64,000 bases of DNA from Asterochloris sp. CNOR1. Lineage: Eukaryota > Chlorophyta > Trebouxiophyceae > Trebouxiales > Trebouxiaceae. Shown here piece after piece: positions 34,201 to 46,434 of this stretch. Below the pieces are notes generated by a model. It did not search any database and was not told the origin of the DNA. It saw nothing but the letters and a program-made list of their open reading frames with translations. Each line of letters opens with the position of its first letter. The first letter of the stretch is position 1. The stretch covers positions 1,612,001 to 1,676,000 of the forward strand of contig OZ017747.1 of assembly GCA_963969365.1 (NCBI GenBank), in the 5' to 3' direction. Made by a program: the position numbers and the translations under genes.

Positions 34201-37200
34201 ACACTGTCACCTGGCACAATAAGCCCTGTGAAGCTGCCTTACAGGGGCAATGTGGAGGGTCTGCTGGACGACATCTTGGAGCTGAAGCCCCAAGTGTTCT
34301 GCTCTGTGCCGCGCCTCTGGAACCGCATCTATGACAGGGTCATTGGCACCATCAGAGAAAGTGAGACCAGCCGTACTGGAAGTCGGCTGCCACTGCTTCA
34401 GGCAACAGCCTGCAGAGGCATGCGCCCTCCCCTGGGCTCACAACTGCAGGCTAGGCAGTTTGAAAGGATAGTGCAGCTGCTGCTGTACACCTCGACCGCT
34501 GCATGCACATGCTCTCGCATCACTCCTCACCATGGCCTAAGGTGAGGTGCCCGCACTGCTGCGTGCCTGCTGTGCTTGCTGGCCGGTGTGGCAGGAACAG
34601 GGGCTGAGCTGAGATGTGCTCCACCTGGCGCCTGCAGGCAACCCCATCAGCCGCAAGCTGTTTGCAATGGCCTACGCTTCCAAAAAGGCTGCCTGGGATC
34701 GGGGCGACGTGACCGGGGGCAGGATGGCAGGCTTCTGGGACAGGCTAGTCTTTTCAAAGATCAAGGCTCGCCTGGGAGGTGGGTGGCCTGCATGGGCTGA
34801 CCTCATTGATGCCAACAACTGCCAGGCTGCTCAAAAGATTGAGTCTGGGAGGCACATGAGGGCGGAGCACTCAGTCTGCCCGTCGCCCTGTTGACCTCCA
34901 CAGCCAGTGGCCGCCGTTCAGCCCTGCCAATGCGTAGCCCTTGCCCGGAAGCCCCAGGGGGCCAGACAAGGTAGCACAGTCCACTATGACCGCCTCAACC
35001 ATGGTCTGGGCCATCATGGTCTGGGCCATGCATGAGCTGACTTTGCAGCTGCCAAACTCTGTGTTGGGCAGCAGCGGCCCAGCAGCGGACAGGGCTGGGC
35101 TGCAGCCTGCAATGGGGGCCATGCTGGCGCTTCTTGCCCCTGCAGCGCAGTTCTGTTCGTGAGCTCCACCCAACATGCATGCAAGACAAAGTAGCACACT
35201 CCTGCAGCCTGTGTTATGACCGGTGTCTCAAGCAGCCAACCTCAGCTTGAGCTGCCCTGTTGCTCTGGAAGGCAGCTGCCTGGCCAGGGCTGCCACCCAG
35301 TATAGAAGCCTGCCGTCCTGTACAGCTGCCTCAGCCTGTCCTCACATGTGGGGTGAGTTGTCTCCCCAGCAGGCAAGCAGCCCTCACAGGCCGTCAGGTC
35401 ATCTGTAGCGATTGCGTGCTCCCACACCTGCTGCCTGCTTGGTCGAGTGGATGATTGGAGGAGCTCCCAGCACACTTTGTCTGCAAGGCAGTGCAGGCGT
35501 GGTGCGCTACCTGACCAGCAGGGCAGCAGCATTGCAGCAGCTCGGGGTTGCTCTCACAGCAGCTGCCTGCCAGGTCAGGTGGCTGACCAGCAGGAAATCC
35601 CATCAGCATTGACTTCACCTACAAACTCCTTTTCAACTGCATGCATGACCTGCCTGCCCTGGCCTGCAGGCGAGGTCCGCTACCTGACCAGCGGGGCGTC
35701 CCCCATCTCCCCTGAGGTCTTTGAGTTCCTGCGCATCTGCTTCAGCGCGACCGTCATTGAGGGGTACGGCATGACCGAGACCTCATGCACGATCGCGCTG
35801 ACGAGGCCGGGGGATCCCACCATGGGGCATGTGGGGCCCCCGCTGCCCTGCGTCGAGGTCAAGCTGGAAGACATCCCTGAGATGGGGTACACCAACAAGG
35901 ATCAGCCCTACCCGCGGGGGGAGGTAAGGGCGCCTGCATGCAGCCTGCTCTGCATGTGTCATTCATATCTTTATTCCAGGGTTGCAGATGTAAGTATGGG
36001 AATAGTATCAAGGATCAGCCCAGAGAGGCTGGAATGACATCATGCGGGCCACCGTGCAGCAGCTGCCATAGCAGCTTGTCGGCATTGAAGAGTCCCAAAA
36101 TGCTGTCAACAGCTCCAGAGCCAGCCTTGCCCACAAGGGGAGATTGTGAGGCCACCGTCATGGGGCTGTGGCCTGCAGTGCTGCTATCGCTCATCTGTCA
36201 GCACCAGCCAGCATGCCCCTGTCTCAGGATGTGAGCGGGGCGGCATCTTTGCACCATGGCTGCTGGTGGCCTGCAGGATGGTGGTGCAGACTGGCAGCTT
36301 TGTTGGCATGCAACCATCACACGTCCTATTTCAGCAAATGTTGATGGCAGGCATGTGCATGCAGACTGCAGCCAGCAACAGCTCAAACCTGGTGCTGCAG
36401 CCGCGCATGCTGGTTTATGCATGTCTCATGTGTGCAGGACTGCATGTATGGCCCCAGGAACATCGTCCTAGAGCATTGCCTTCTTCTGGCGGCCAAACAA
36501 TGGCGCACACTGGCCTGCAGGCCTTGATGCAGGACCCCATCATCCTATAGCCTGCTGGTTTGCGTTGGCTGCTGAATTCTGCCATGCATTGCACTTCTAT
36601 GCGGGTCTGTGTCTGTGTGTGCGGCCTGAGGTCATGCTGCCTCACTGCTGGTGGGTGCAGTTCTGTCTGCAGGGCCCCACCACCTTCAGGGTCATGCTGC
36701 CATCTGTGGGCTGCTGAAGGCAGCAATACATTGCTGCTGTGTGCAGGTCTGCATGCGCAGCTCAAGGTCATGCTGCCTTCTGTACGCTGCTGGAGGTAGC
36801 AAGTCACTGGTGCTGGCTACAGGTGTGCGTGCGGGGCCCTACCATCTTCAAGGGCTACTACAAGGACGAGAAGCAGACACGAGAGACCATTGACGAGCAT
36901 GGGTGGCTGCATACCGGGGACGTGGGCACCTGGCTGCCAGGGGAGCGCCTCAAGATCATTGACCGCAAGAAAAATATCTTTAAGCTAGCGCAGGTGGGGC
37001 TGTGGCAACAGCTGCTCGCTTGTTGCCTCCAACTTGAGAGCCAGGGCTGGCTTGCAGCTGCTGTAGCAAGGTGCAGTGCGCAGGGGGTGCCTTGTGTTGC
37101 GGTGCAGACGCCTGCCCCCATGAGCACATCTGGCCTGAGCTACGATCAGACAACCTCATTGCGGCCCTGCTGAGCCTGCATCTGCACGTTTGCCGCATGT

Positions 37201-38121
37201 GTGCAGCTGAACGCTGAGTAGCCCAATGCTGCAGGGCGAGTACATTGCGCCAGAGAAGATCGAGAATGTCTACCAGCGCAGCATGCTGGTGGCTCAGGCC
37301 TTTGTGCATGGGGACAGCTTGAAGCCTCAGCTGGTGGCAGTGGTGGTTCCGGACCCGGACACATTGTTGCCGTGGGCGGCCAGCAGGAGTCTGTCTAAGG
37401 ACCTGGCAGCGCTGTGCAAGGATGCCGGCGTGACAGCAGCAGTCCACAAGAGCATGCTCGAAGAGGGGCGGGCTGCTGGTCTGAAAGGTTTTGAGCAGGT
37501 GGGACTGGAGCCTGTGGGACTGCATTGCTGTTGCCTTCATGCTGCATATGAAGGAGGGAGCTGCTGGCCTGAAGGCCATGAGCAAGTGGGCCCAGGAGCC
37601 TGTGGGGATGTTTTCCCTGCTGTGTGCTTTGAGCCTGCCTGCTTGCAGAGCAGCAAGCGGTCTGGAAAGCTTTGGCCACCTGGTGCTGACAGCCTTGCGT
37701 TGCTTTGTGCATTGCATTGCAATGTGCATAGTTGTCTGCATTTTGGTAGACCCCTTACCTCAAGGAGATATGATGCTCTGCCATGCAGGTGGCAGCCATC
37801 CACTTGACACCAGAGCCCTTCTCAGTGGAGAACAACATGCTGACGCCCACCTTCAAGTGAGATGTTGTCTGCTTTGCTGAAGTAGCACACTCACTCTGCT
37901 CTGTGGTGGGGGAGCTGCAAGCCCTTTTGCCTCCCCCACGCAATCTTGCATGTGCTGAATGTGGCCAGAGCTGCATGCCGATGCCTCCTTGTCGCCCTCT
38001 CCACAAGTGATCTGTGGTGGGAGCTGCAAGCCTGCTGCTTGCCTGCAGACTGAAGCGACCACAAGCCAAGACAGCTTTCCAAAAAGCAATAGACGACATG
38101 TACACAAAGCTGGCTTCATAG
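31261..38121 (+). CDS. LACS: Peroxisomal long-chain acyl-CoA synthetase (LACS6/7-like)
   Basis: Activates long-chain fatty acids with ATP and CoA, here probably for peroxisomal beta-oxidation. Fifteen exons (31261-31463, 31605-31710, 31841-31915, 32074-32167, 32600-32787, 33246-33408, 33615-33707, 33845-33941, 34245-34360, 34638-34778, 35670-35923, 36823-36993, 37235-37498, 37789-37856, 38049-38121) join in phase to 701 residues, the length of Arabidopsis LACS6. Residues 10-18 are RLAVVSAHL, a perfect PTS2 peroxisomal signal (R-L-x5-H-L). Other motifs are VPLYDTLGPDAVKYI, the AMP-binding P-loop YTSGTTGTPKGVVLTH, YLPLAHIYER, SGASPISPEV, GYGMTETSC, GWLHTGDVG, IDRKKNIFKLAQGEYIAPEK and LTPTFKLKRPQAK. 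The C-terminus KLAS is not a PTS1. Intron 3 has a GC donor (CCCAG|GCAAGC at 31916). Introns 10 and 11 contain copies of the following exons. Confidence 0.97.
32821..32946 (+). repeat. 63-bp tandem duplication, LACS intron 5
   Basis: Two adjacent 63-bp copies (32821-32883 and 32884-32946), starting CAGCAACAATGCTCATGG, differ at one base. Confidence 0.97.
32955..33066 (+). repeat. 56-bp perfect tandem duplication, LACS intron 5
   Basis: Two identical 56-bp copies (32955-33010 and 33011-33066), starting GCGTCAAGGCAGCCATGG, lie directly after the 63-bp duplication. Confidence 0.97.
35491..35530 (+). repeat. Echo of LACS exon 11 acceptor and start
   Basis: GTGCAGGCGTGGTGCGCTAC then CTGACCAGCAGGGC mirrors the real junction TGCAG|GCGAGGTCCGCTAC then CTGACCAGCGGGGC at 35665-35696. 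A weaker copy (GTCAGGTGGCTGACCAGCAG) lies at about 35573-35592. Confidence 0.9.
36629..36815 (+). repeat. Ladder of copies before LACS exon 12
   Basis: GGTCATGCTGCC occurs three times (about 36630, 36690 and 36768). Copies are preceded by pieces resembling the exon 12 start, e.g. GGGCCCCACCACCTTCAGGG against GGGCCCTACCATCTTCAAGG, and GTCTGCATGCG against GTGTGCGTGCG. Confidence 0.75.
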
Positions 38122-38590
38122 CCTTACTGCCAATCATTTCTCCCCTCCCTTTGCTTTCCTGACATGTGAATGTCTGTTGTCACTGCCTGTAGTGTGACAT
38201 GCTGGCTCTCCAAAACGCTTTAGATCAGTCTTTGCCTGGCTTGTTTTCCCATCATCATGCTTGATGCCGATCCACAATCACAGATCTCCATCCCAATCTC
38301 AGCTCCTCACAGTTTAGGCTGAGGAGCTTACTATACAAACCCAGAAGGACAAGAAAATCTGCATGACTTGTAATCAGCGGTGAAATGGCCTGCAAGTGCG
38401 AACCCGACAGTAGCTATGCCGCAGATTTGAGACCCATATTGCCCATGCATATGGCATGATTTACTGAGAGGCTTTCGGGGTCCATGAGGCAGAAGAAACT
38501 GCTTCTCTCCCTGGCCAGGGGTGGTGCCTGGCGCACTGGCCATTACAGGCAAGCATCAGACACCATTGCAGTCACATCGAACCGCTCCTG
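38122..38590. other. LACS to ABC1 kinase intergenic region
   Basis: About 470 bp. It holds the LACS 3' region with one TGTAA signal, then the promoter of the kinase gene. No other feature was recognised. Confidence 0.5.
38369..38373 (+). terminator. Putative poly(A) signal TGTAA (LACS)
   Basis: TGTAA lies about 250 bp after the LACS stop and before the next gene. Confidence 0.4.
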
Positions 38591-41500
38591 ATGCATACTG
38601 CAGCCCTGATACGGATGCAGAGCCCTCTCAGTTTAATCTGCAGAGTGCAGCGCCACGGCGTCACCCCGTGGAGAGCAGGGGACGGTGCCTCCACCTCAGC
38701 CCCGTACAGTACATGTGCCAGGGGCGGCCCCGCCAGCACCAGCGGGCAGGCAGCCAACAGCTGGTCTCAGTCAGTGGCCGCTCAGAGCTACGAGGCTGCA
38801 TGTGCTCGCACCAGGACAGCGCTGCAGTGGAAGGCATTAGTGTTCTCCAACTCCCTACTCTGCAGCACGCTTGGTCAGGTGAGCCTGCTGGACACTTGTC
38901 TGCCGCTTGCCCCAACAAGCAACAGGACCTGGACCGACACAGAGCGCAAGCCATCCTGAATCCCAGTTCACTTGCCCTGCACTGCTGCAGAGGCTGTGCA
39001 CAGCCTGCCAACAATTCTGCAGGCTCCAGCGCTCTTGCACAGGCTGGGCGTGGGCTGTCATCGATGTCCCTGTCCCACATGGATGCAGTGCACAGGCTGA
39101 GCGTCATTGGCCAGCAGTCACGCCTGCCCCACATCCATGCAGTGCACAGGCTGAGCATGGTCAGTCAGTGATAAGAAACTGCCACACAACCATGCAGAGG
39201 TCCTGCATGGCAGCATGGTCGCCATTGGCGCTGCTAATGCCCACTGCTCATGCCCATCAGCAGTCCCGGCAGCTTCCCAGCGAGGCAGCTGCCTGCAGCA
39301 CAGCAACGGAGGAGGCCCCAGCCGCCCCAGAGGTCTCCTTCTTTGCGGCAGCCAAGGAAGAGTTCTGGACCTGCGTGAGGTGTGGAGTCTTGTAGCAACT
39401 GTGTTTGGGGTTGGGCTCCCTGCATCTGAAACGCGTTACGAATCTGTGAGAGGTGCCACACACTGCAATGTTGCTGGCTTGTCTAAAGTGGCTCGAAGGT
39501 TGTGGTCACATCCTGATAGCAGCCCTCTCTGGGCGCTGGCAAATGGTCCCTGCACTGGGGCCATGCTAGTCCTTCATCGGCTGAACTGGCTGTGCACAGA
39601 AGCCCAACACACAGCTGAACTCACACTGCAGCCTTGTTCACCTCCTCTGCCAGGCACCATGTAGTTTGGGATGCTCACTGCCACCCTCACTGCCACCTGC
39701 ATTGGCCATGACCGTGCAGGGCTGGCTACCTTTTCCTGCTGTTCACGCCTGCTGTCGTGACAGCCCCCTTCAGCATTGGGTTTGGCCTCTTCCGTGCACA
39801 ATGGATGGACCTGGTGGTTTGGACACTGGAGCGCGCAGGTCCCGCCTTCATCAAGTGGGGCCAGTGGGCGGCGACACGGCCTGACCTGTTCCCCCCGGAC
39901 CTGTGCCGAGCGCTCTCGCGGCTGCAGACTGCCGCACCACGCCACAGCTTTGCACAGACGCGGCGGATTGTGGAGGCGGCCTTCAACAGGTGGGAGCAAG
40001 GGGGCCAAGCCTGCCAGGAAGGCCTCCATTCATGCCAACATCACAAGCAAGCAACCAGGCTCCAAGATGTGCTATGACCAGATGTGCTTCAGCAAACCTG
40101 CGGGGCGTTGGTTGCGCTGTGCTGGCCAGCAAGGAGAGTGTAATCACTGTCCAGCATGGCGTCCCAGGCAGCGTGTGGCTGCTTTGCCCTGTGCCTGAAC
40201 AGATGTGCAGGTAGCATGTCACTGCCACTGTGGCTGCCATACAAAGGCAGTCAGGCCAGCTCTTCCCGGTGTCTCTTTCAGAGCGGCTTCGGGGAGGGAT
40301 GCATGCATGCCACTCTGCAGACCCCACCACACAGAGCATGCCGCTTGGTCACTGCAGAGTCGCATCCAGTTACTCTGCACATGATTGCCAGACCCTTGCA
40401 GGCCACTGCACCCGGAGGATACAGGCCTCACAGCATGAAGTGCTGCCCTGCAGGCCCCTGGAGGAGATCTATGCGGACTTTGAGGAGCAGCCTGTGGCAT
40501 CTGGCAGCATTGCACAGATCCACAAGGCCAAGCTGACAGTGGCAGGGGCGGCTGGCGGGGCCTTTGAGCCGGGCAAGGTGGTGGCCGTCAAGGTGGGGCA
40601 CCGCTGGGAGAGCCTGCCAGTCGACCCAGCAGCTCCTGCCTGGGAAGCCATCATGCAGGCCGCCGCTGTGTTGTTCCAAGTCATGCCAGCTGTTACTTCT
40701 GGTGGCGACTGGCCCACTCATCGTAAGGCCAGTGGATGGGCCCATGAGGGGCTAGGACCATCAGCGGCTGGGCCCTGGGAGCGTGAGTCCTGGGGCGGCT
40801 GTAGGCATGTCGTTTGGCCGTGACGATGCTGATGCATGCGCTCCCTCGCCATGAAGCATGGGGCTGCTGCACATGCCCACCGACTGTGAGGCTTCGGGCT
40901 GCTGCAGGCAGCCACTAGCTGTGAGAGTTGGAGCTGCTGCAGGTGCGCCACCCGGGCGTGACGGTGCTGATGCAGCGGGACTTCACGCTCATGCAGCGGG
41001 CGGCACGCCTGTCCACGATGATGCCCTTCCTGTCCGACCTGCACCTGGATGAAAGCATCCGCCAGTTTGGAGCGCCCCTCAAAGTGGGCCATCACCACCT
41101 TTCATCCGCTCTGTTCCCCATGCCTGCCGCTCCTCTCCCCAGCAACAGTGCCCAGTCCTGAGCACCTCTGGCGGGGCCTGCTCTGGTGCAGATAGCTCGG
41201 CAGCTGCTTCAGAGACTGATGCCAGCAAGCCGGTGGGCCTCTCAGCTGTGCTGCCCCTGTGCACAGCACTGCTGTCTGCACAGCTGTACCATGTTGAATT
41301 GTACTTGTTGAGAATGCCTGGAGACCTGACACAGCCTGCTGGCAATCCCTGCAGGAGCAGCTTGACCTGGCAGTGGAGGCCACCCACTTGGCGCGCTTCA
41401 ACAAAAACTTCAAGACCTGGCGCAATTTGAGTTTCCCTGCGCCAGTGTACCCCCTCGTCACAGAGAACGTCCTGGTGAGCAATGCCCAGGTGTTGCAATG

Positions 41501-43210
41501 GACAAGGTCAGCCTCAGACCAACTGCAGTTTTCATTGTCCTCATGGTGTTCAAAGTGCTGCTACCCTGCTACCTACACGGTGTGTGCAGTGGCCCTGACT
41601 TAGCACGGCGTGCTTGAGGGACTGAACAGAGCTGTGGCCCGAGCATCTGCCCTCGACGCCAGCAGCAAAGCTGACTATAGCGTCTGCTGGGCGGCGGCCT
41701 GTCCCGCCCAGTCAGCTGCCAGATGACACCAGCCAGTGCTGCGCATGCATGGGCCCATTGCTGCTGCAGAGCTGTGGGAGAGGCCCCTGAAGCAGTGCCG
41801 ACCAGCTGGAGACATGCAGATGGGGGAATGGCGGAGATGGCGCCTGTTGCTGGCGCCACCTCCATCACTTCTTTCCCCAGCTGCTGCAGGAATGCAGCTG
41901 ACCTGACCCTGCTGGTGCAGACCGAGACCTTTGAGGAGGGCCGCTTGATATCTAGCTATGTGGACAAGCCCACCAACAAGTACAGTATCACGCTTGCCAA
42001 CATTGGCCTCAGCGGGTACCTCCAGATGCTGCTCAAGGACAACTTTGTGCACGCCGACCTGCACCCAGGCAACATTTTGGTGCGGCTGGTGGACCCCAAC
42101 ACGCTGTGGGGGCGCATCGCCACGTTCCTCAAGGTGGGACATGCCGGAGGCCAGCACGTTGACAGGCAGCGGGGCTTGCTGCTGCGACATAGTCAATCCT
42201 GCAGCTCCTGCTGGAGAACTGCTGAGAGTGGCATATGTGCTCTTCCTCCCTTGGGCAGGCTGCCACTACTGTCTGCCATCTCTGCCCAACACCTGCTGGG
42301 TGCAGATAGAGCTTGGTGGTAGGTGGTTGTGTGTTTGCCTGCCTGCAGGTGAACACATCGCCCCACCTGGTTTTGCTGGATGTGGGCATGGTGGCCGAGC
42401 TGGACCCTGGAGACCAGCAGAACCTTGTGGGCTTCTTCAAGGCAAGGGGGTGCACCACGCACTCAGTGTTTAGCCGCCTGCTGCGTCATGAGGCGTCCTC
42501 TGCCAAGCCTGGTCAACGCAGAGTTGCATCATGCAGCAGCAGGGTTGGCTGGGGTGCATTGCTGCCCCTCTGCCCTTTGCTTGAAGAGCTCAAGACTTCA
42601 CATGCAGGTCTTTTGGTGCAGGCATTGACGTCACAGGATGGCGAGGCCCTGGGACACAATATTCTGGACTTCTCAGACAACCAGACATGTCCCGTGGGTC
42701 ATGGTCCCCCTTGCCCTCAGCTGTTGTCGTGTGCTGCTGTTGAATCGATGCTGGACCCCCGCCTGCAGCACCTTGCATGCGATGTGTGCTGGTGCAGGCA
42801 GGACCCTGATGCAGCTTGCTATCAGCAAACGCCAAATGCAGCAACATGGATTGTTTGTCATTTGTAGCATGCGGGCAGCTGATGCCGTGTGCTGGTGCTT
42901 GCAGGACCCTGACGCATTCATCCGCTCAATGAGCACGCTATTTGATGGGCTGGATCTGGAGTCTATCAGTGAGAGGACGAGCGAGATCATTGCCGAGATG
43001 ATGGAGATGATTCGTCAGCACCAGGTCAATCTGAAGGGGGTGGTCAGCACAGTTGTAGTGACCACTCTGGTGCTGGAGGGCTGGAGCACCAAGCTGAACC
43101 CTGACATCAAAATCATGGATGCCCTGAAGGACATCCTGCCCATGAGCTTCAACGAGCGCATCACCAGAACTGTAGACAAATTGATGCTGTCAGACCTCAT
43201 GATAGCTTAA
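38591..43210 (+). CDS. ABC1/UbiB-family atypical kinase (plant ABC1K, ADCK2-like)
   Basis: Members of this family support coenzyme Q and prenyl-lipid metabolism in mitochondria or plastids. Exons 38591-38878, 39264-39379, 39720-39989, 40454-40592, 40943-41083, 41355-41474, 41921-42133, 42349-42441, 42622-42693 and 42905-43210 join in phase to about 585 residues. The N-terminus is Arg/Ser-rich and transit-like (MHTAALIRMQSPLSL), followed by a hydrophobic segment YLFLLFTPAVVTAPF. Family marks are the KxGQ motif in FIKWGQWAATRPDLFP, the modified nucleotide loop PVASGSIAQIHKA, VRHPGV, the catalytic HADLHPGN, and DVG in place of DFG, then VVVTTLVLEGW. The intron after 42441 has a GC donor (AAG|GCAAGG). 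Exon 2 is the least certain. It converges with SARNP, with 208 bp between stops. Confidence 0.92.
39074..39160 (+). repeat. Imperfect tandem duplication, ABC1 kinase intron 1
   Basis: ATGCAGTGCACAGGCTGAGC occurs at about 39083 and again at about 39137, each preceded by CCCACAT. The unit is about 54 bp. Confidence 0.85.
42783..42814 (+). repeat. Echo of ABC1 kinase last acceptor and exon start
   Basis: TGTGCTGGTGCAGGCAGGAC then CCTGATGCA mirrors TGTGCTGGTGCTTGCAG|GAC then CCTGACGCA at 42888-42916, the true last junction. The copy lies 104 bp upstream. Confidence 0.9.
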
Positions 43211-43418
43211 ACATCTCACCTGCCCAATAGTGTCCAGCTTCATTCCGTATTGATGGGCAGCAGTTGCATTGAGCACTGTGATGCATTTAATGATTGCAGC
43301 TGAATACTGGATGTCAATGGCATGAATTGAAGCGGCCTTCAGGGAGGGACTGAAGGCAGGATGGCTTTCAAAGGTCGCTCTACCTCTCATGGCGCACTAT
43401 TGACTTCTGCGGCGATCA

Positions 43419-46019
43419 TCATGCGGGCTTGAATCGATCCTTGCGGGCCTGCAGCAAGCGACTGAGCATCCAGGTTTCCGTATTGCTGTTGTAGAAGAAG
43501 GACAATGCTTGGGGCCATGACTGCCTTGCAAGCTGAATGTGCATGCAGCACTTGGCAATAGCCTCACGTTTAGCTTGGCTTGCCACTCAGGGTCCTTGGA
43601 GCCCAGGTTTGCTACTGCGTCCTCCACCCTCTGTTTCTTGTTAGTACTGTCTGGTGAAGTACCATCTGCAGCCACAGGAGAGAAGCCATGCTGCCAGGGC
43701 GCAAGCCTAGATGCCTGTACATGAGCTTGGCTAACCGATACACGACAGCCAGGCCTGACAGCTATCATCAGGTACTTACTGGTCACCAGACTACCTTGGA
43801 ATAATGAGCCCTGAACATCCCCTCTGAGCATGCAGTAGCAACTCAGCATTCTGCCTGCCACCCACATGGCTTGCAGTTCCCCGCATGCATCTGGCAGCAT
43901 GCGGCATTGCAACCTTGCAACGTTGGATGCAGCAAGAGTCACTTGCAAAGTCACAGGCAACAGCCTGCCTCACCCTGCTTAAAGCGTTCTGCCCTCTGCT
44001 TGCGCTTCTCCTCCATGGCCCGCTCGGGCGCGCTACCAGTCCCGAAGCGCTCCTCCCGTGACTTGAGGCGTTCGCTGGCTTGTTGGGCCGCCTGCACACA
44101 CCCAAAAGTAGCACTTCTGCGGCCACGCAGCCCGGCCAACCAGACATGCATGGATGTCATTGGCAGATTGTGACTTTGCCTGCTGGGCGGCCCGCAGATA
44201 AGAACCTCTGCCCACAAACTCGGCCATGACAAGGCGCAGCTGTCACTCTGGCTGAAAGCCAATTTCCAGGTGGCCCGCTGCGGTCTGCGCACATCCTGCA
44301 CACGATGGCAGACGGCAAACCCGCAGCCAGCTGGACTGAAGAGACAGAAATGCTGTGGTGCCCTGCTCCTGCTGGCAGCCTGCCTCCATGCCAGGCCGCT
44401 CTCAGCAAGCCAGGACAGTGTGCAGCAGTCTGGAATGCGGATCTACCTGGCTTGACAGGCCCCATCAGCAGTACCTCTGCCCGGCCACAGCCAGTCAGTC
44501 TGCACATCAAGGCGCCCAACATGCTACTCAATCACCTCTCATGCACTTCTAAAGGTTGTTGCCTCTCATAGAAGACAGCTTCTGCGTTCTCACCTCAGCC
44601 TTGGCCTGGCCAGGCGTGGGCCCAAAGCGATCCCGCCTGGCCTTCATCTTCTCTGGGTCCTGCAGCAGCGGCAGCCAGCATTGGAGGGGCAGTGTTGAGG
44701 CAGGCAACAGCTTAGGAGACTGCTGCAGCATGACATCAGCATGGCTCCACACCAGCTTCCAGGGGACTGCCTCACTCAGGTGCATGGTGCAGCTGATCAG
44801 CAATCATCAAAGCGTAACTGCCTGCCAAGCGTCCCCCCACTTGGCAAAGCTGCTACACGCTCCTGCCTGTGCCCAGCTGCTCTGCCCACATTGCCAGATG
44901 CTGCTGTCCAGTATACAATCAGAAAGTGACAGGGCAAGCTGTGCCCCCCTTGCTCCACATGCAGCGTATGCTGTAATACGCTGGCACAGCGGACAGCTGG
45001 TGAACTGACCTCGTCCACTCGCAGTGTGGCTTTGGGCCCATCTGCCTTCTTGCCAACCAGGTTGTCCAAGCCCTGCAGCAAATGGCAACCTGTGGAGAGG
45101 TTGGTACAGCGCACTAGAGCATCATGCAAAGTCCAGCAGTCATGAATCCACAAGGCAGAGCCTGCCACCCACCTGGTGCTGCGCTCCTGTGCCGAACCTA
45201 CATTGCAGTTGCAGCAAGCTGTTGGAGGCTGCCTCTCGTTGTGGGCACAAACTGTCATGTGAACCATAGCAAGCCCCTGCAACAGTCCATCTCTGCAACT
45301 GCTGCTCCCCAAGCATGCTGCCTGGCACCCTGATACCGGCAGTAGAGCTTGCAGAGGTACACAGCCGGCAGTGTAGCTTTTGGGCGCCTGGGGTTGCACC
45401 TCTTGGCTCTGGCAGCCATGGCCTCATCAGCTGTGCCAGAGGCCCTAGGCTTGGCCTCCTCCTCCTTATCTGGCTTGGCGCCATTCTCTGCAGCCTCATC
45501 AGCCGGTGCTGCTGCTGCTGCCACAGGCGCCTCATCAGCAACTGGCTTGTGTGGGGCGTTCCAGACGATCTGCCTGGCGTTAACAACCTGCACAGCCCAG
45601 CAAGTGAAGTTTGCCATCTGGTGAGCGCCAGGGGCACGGCCGTGCATGTTGTACGCATGACCCTGGAGCTCCGGTGCTGGTGCTCGAAGCAGGTGCTGGC
45701 ATCCTTGCCACGCCTCTGCAAGTGTAAGTGCAGGCTCCCGGTGAGGACGTTGCAGGCAGCGTCATACATTGGGGTCATGGCACCACCCAAGCTCGGGTAG
45801 ACCCTGGCCCACCTTTGGCAATGCAGGTCCTGAATGTGCAGGCGCCTCCGCTGCAGCTTCCTCCGCTGCAGCATCTGCTGCGTCCGTGGGCCCAGCAGCA
45901 GGCTTGCCTGGCGCTGCGCTCTCCTCCGTCTCGCTTGCATACAGGCGCTCCACCAGGTCAGCCTTCTTGCCGTCTGTGGGCAGGCCCAGGTTCTCCAGCT
46001 CCTCCTTGAGCTCCTGCAT
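43419..46019 (-). CDS. SARNP/MOS11/Tho1-like mRNA-export factor
   Basis: SAP-domain partner of the TREX/UAP56 mRNA-export machinery. Exons (minus strand) 46019-45813, 45587-45400, 45197-45173, 45072-45010, 44659-44594, 44091-43974, 43665-43568 and 43448-43419 join in phase to about 264 residues. The N-terminus is a SAP domain (MQELKEELENLGLPTDGKKADLVERL), then an Ala/Glu-rich linker. Next comes the hallmark series of short R-x-x-RF repeats: AKRFG, RRDRFGPT, REERFGTG, QRAERFKQG and a final ARKDRFKPA. A 25-nt micro-exon (45197-45173) supplies the RFG of the first repeat, split over the splice. An in-frame ATG at 46052 would add 11 residues; 46019 has the better -3 A. Confidence 0.88.
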
Positions 46020-46434
46020 TGTGCCAGCACTTGAAAGAGGCCAGGCAGGCATTCAAGGGGTCAGCTTCCCACCAGCAGGCTGCGCACCATCCCCCCTCAG
46101 CGCTGGAACACCTCTTCCTCACTCCCTCTCAAGGGTGCCTGTGTGTGCCGCTATTACAGGCAGCCAAACTGAAGCTCTCGTGGCCTCAGCAAAGCATTTC
46201 CATGTCTGAGCATGTCACACACCTGAACCTTCAACTTTGTGATTTCCGTCTTCGTCCTGGCTACCATGCTGCCTCAGGCAGATTACACAGGGCAAAAGGC
46301 ACAGCTGGGAGCCAAAAAACTGTATCTTCTGCCCCTGATATCGCCCTTTGGTCCCGCCTCACTCACTCAGCTGGCTCAAAAGGGCTGGTCGGCAAACACA
46401 TCAGTGGCCAAACTATCCGGTCAACAATATCAGT
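46020..46434. promoter_or_regulatory. Divergent region, SARNP-like / CCD8-like
   Basis: About 415 bp between the proposed starts of two divergent genes, so it must contain both promoters. No specific element was recognised. Confidence 0.4.
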
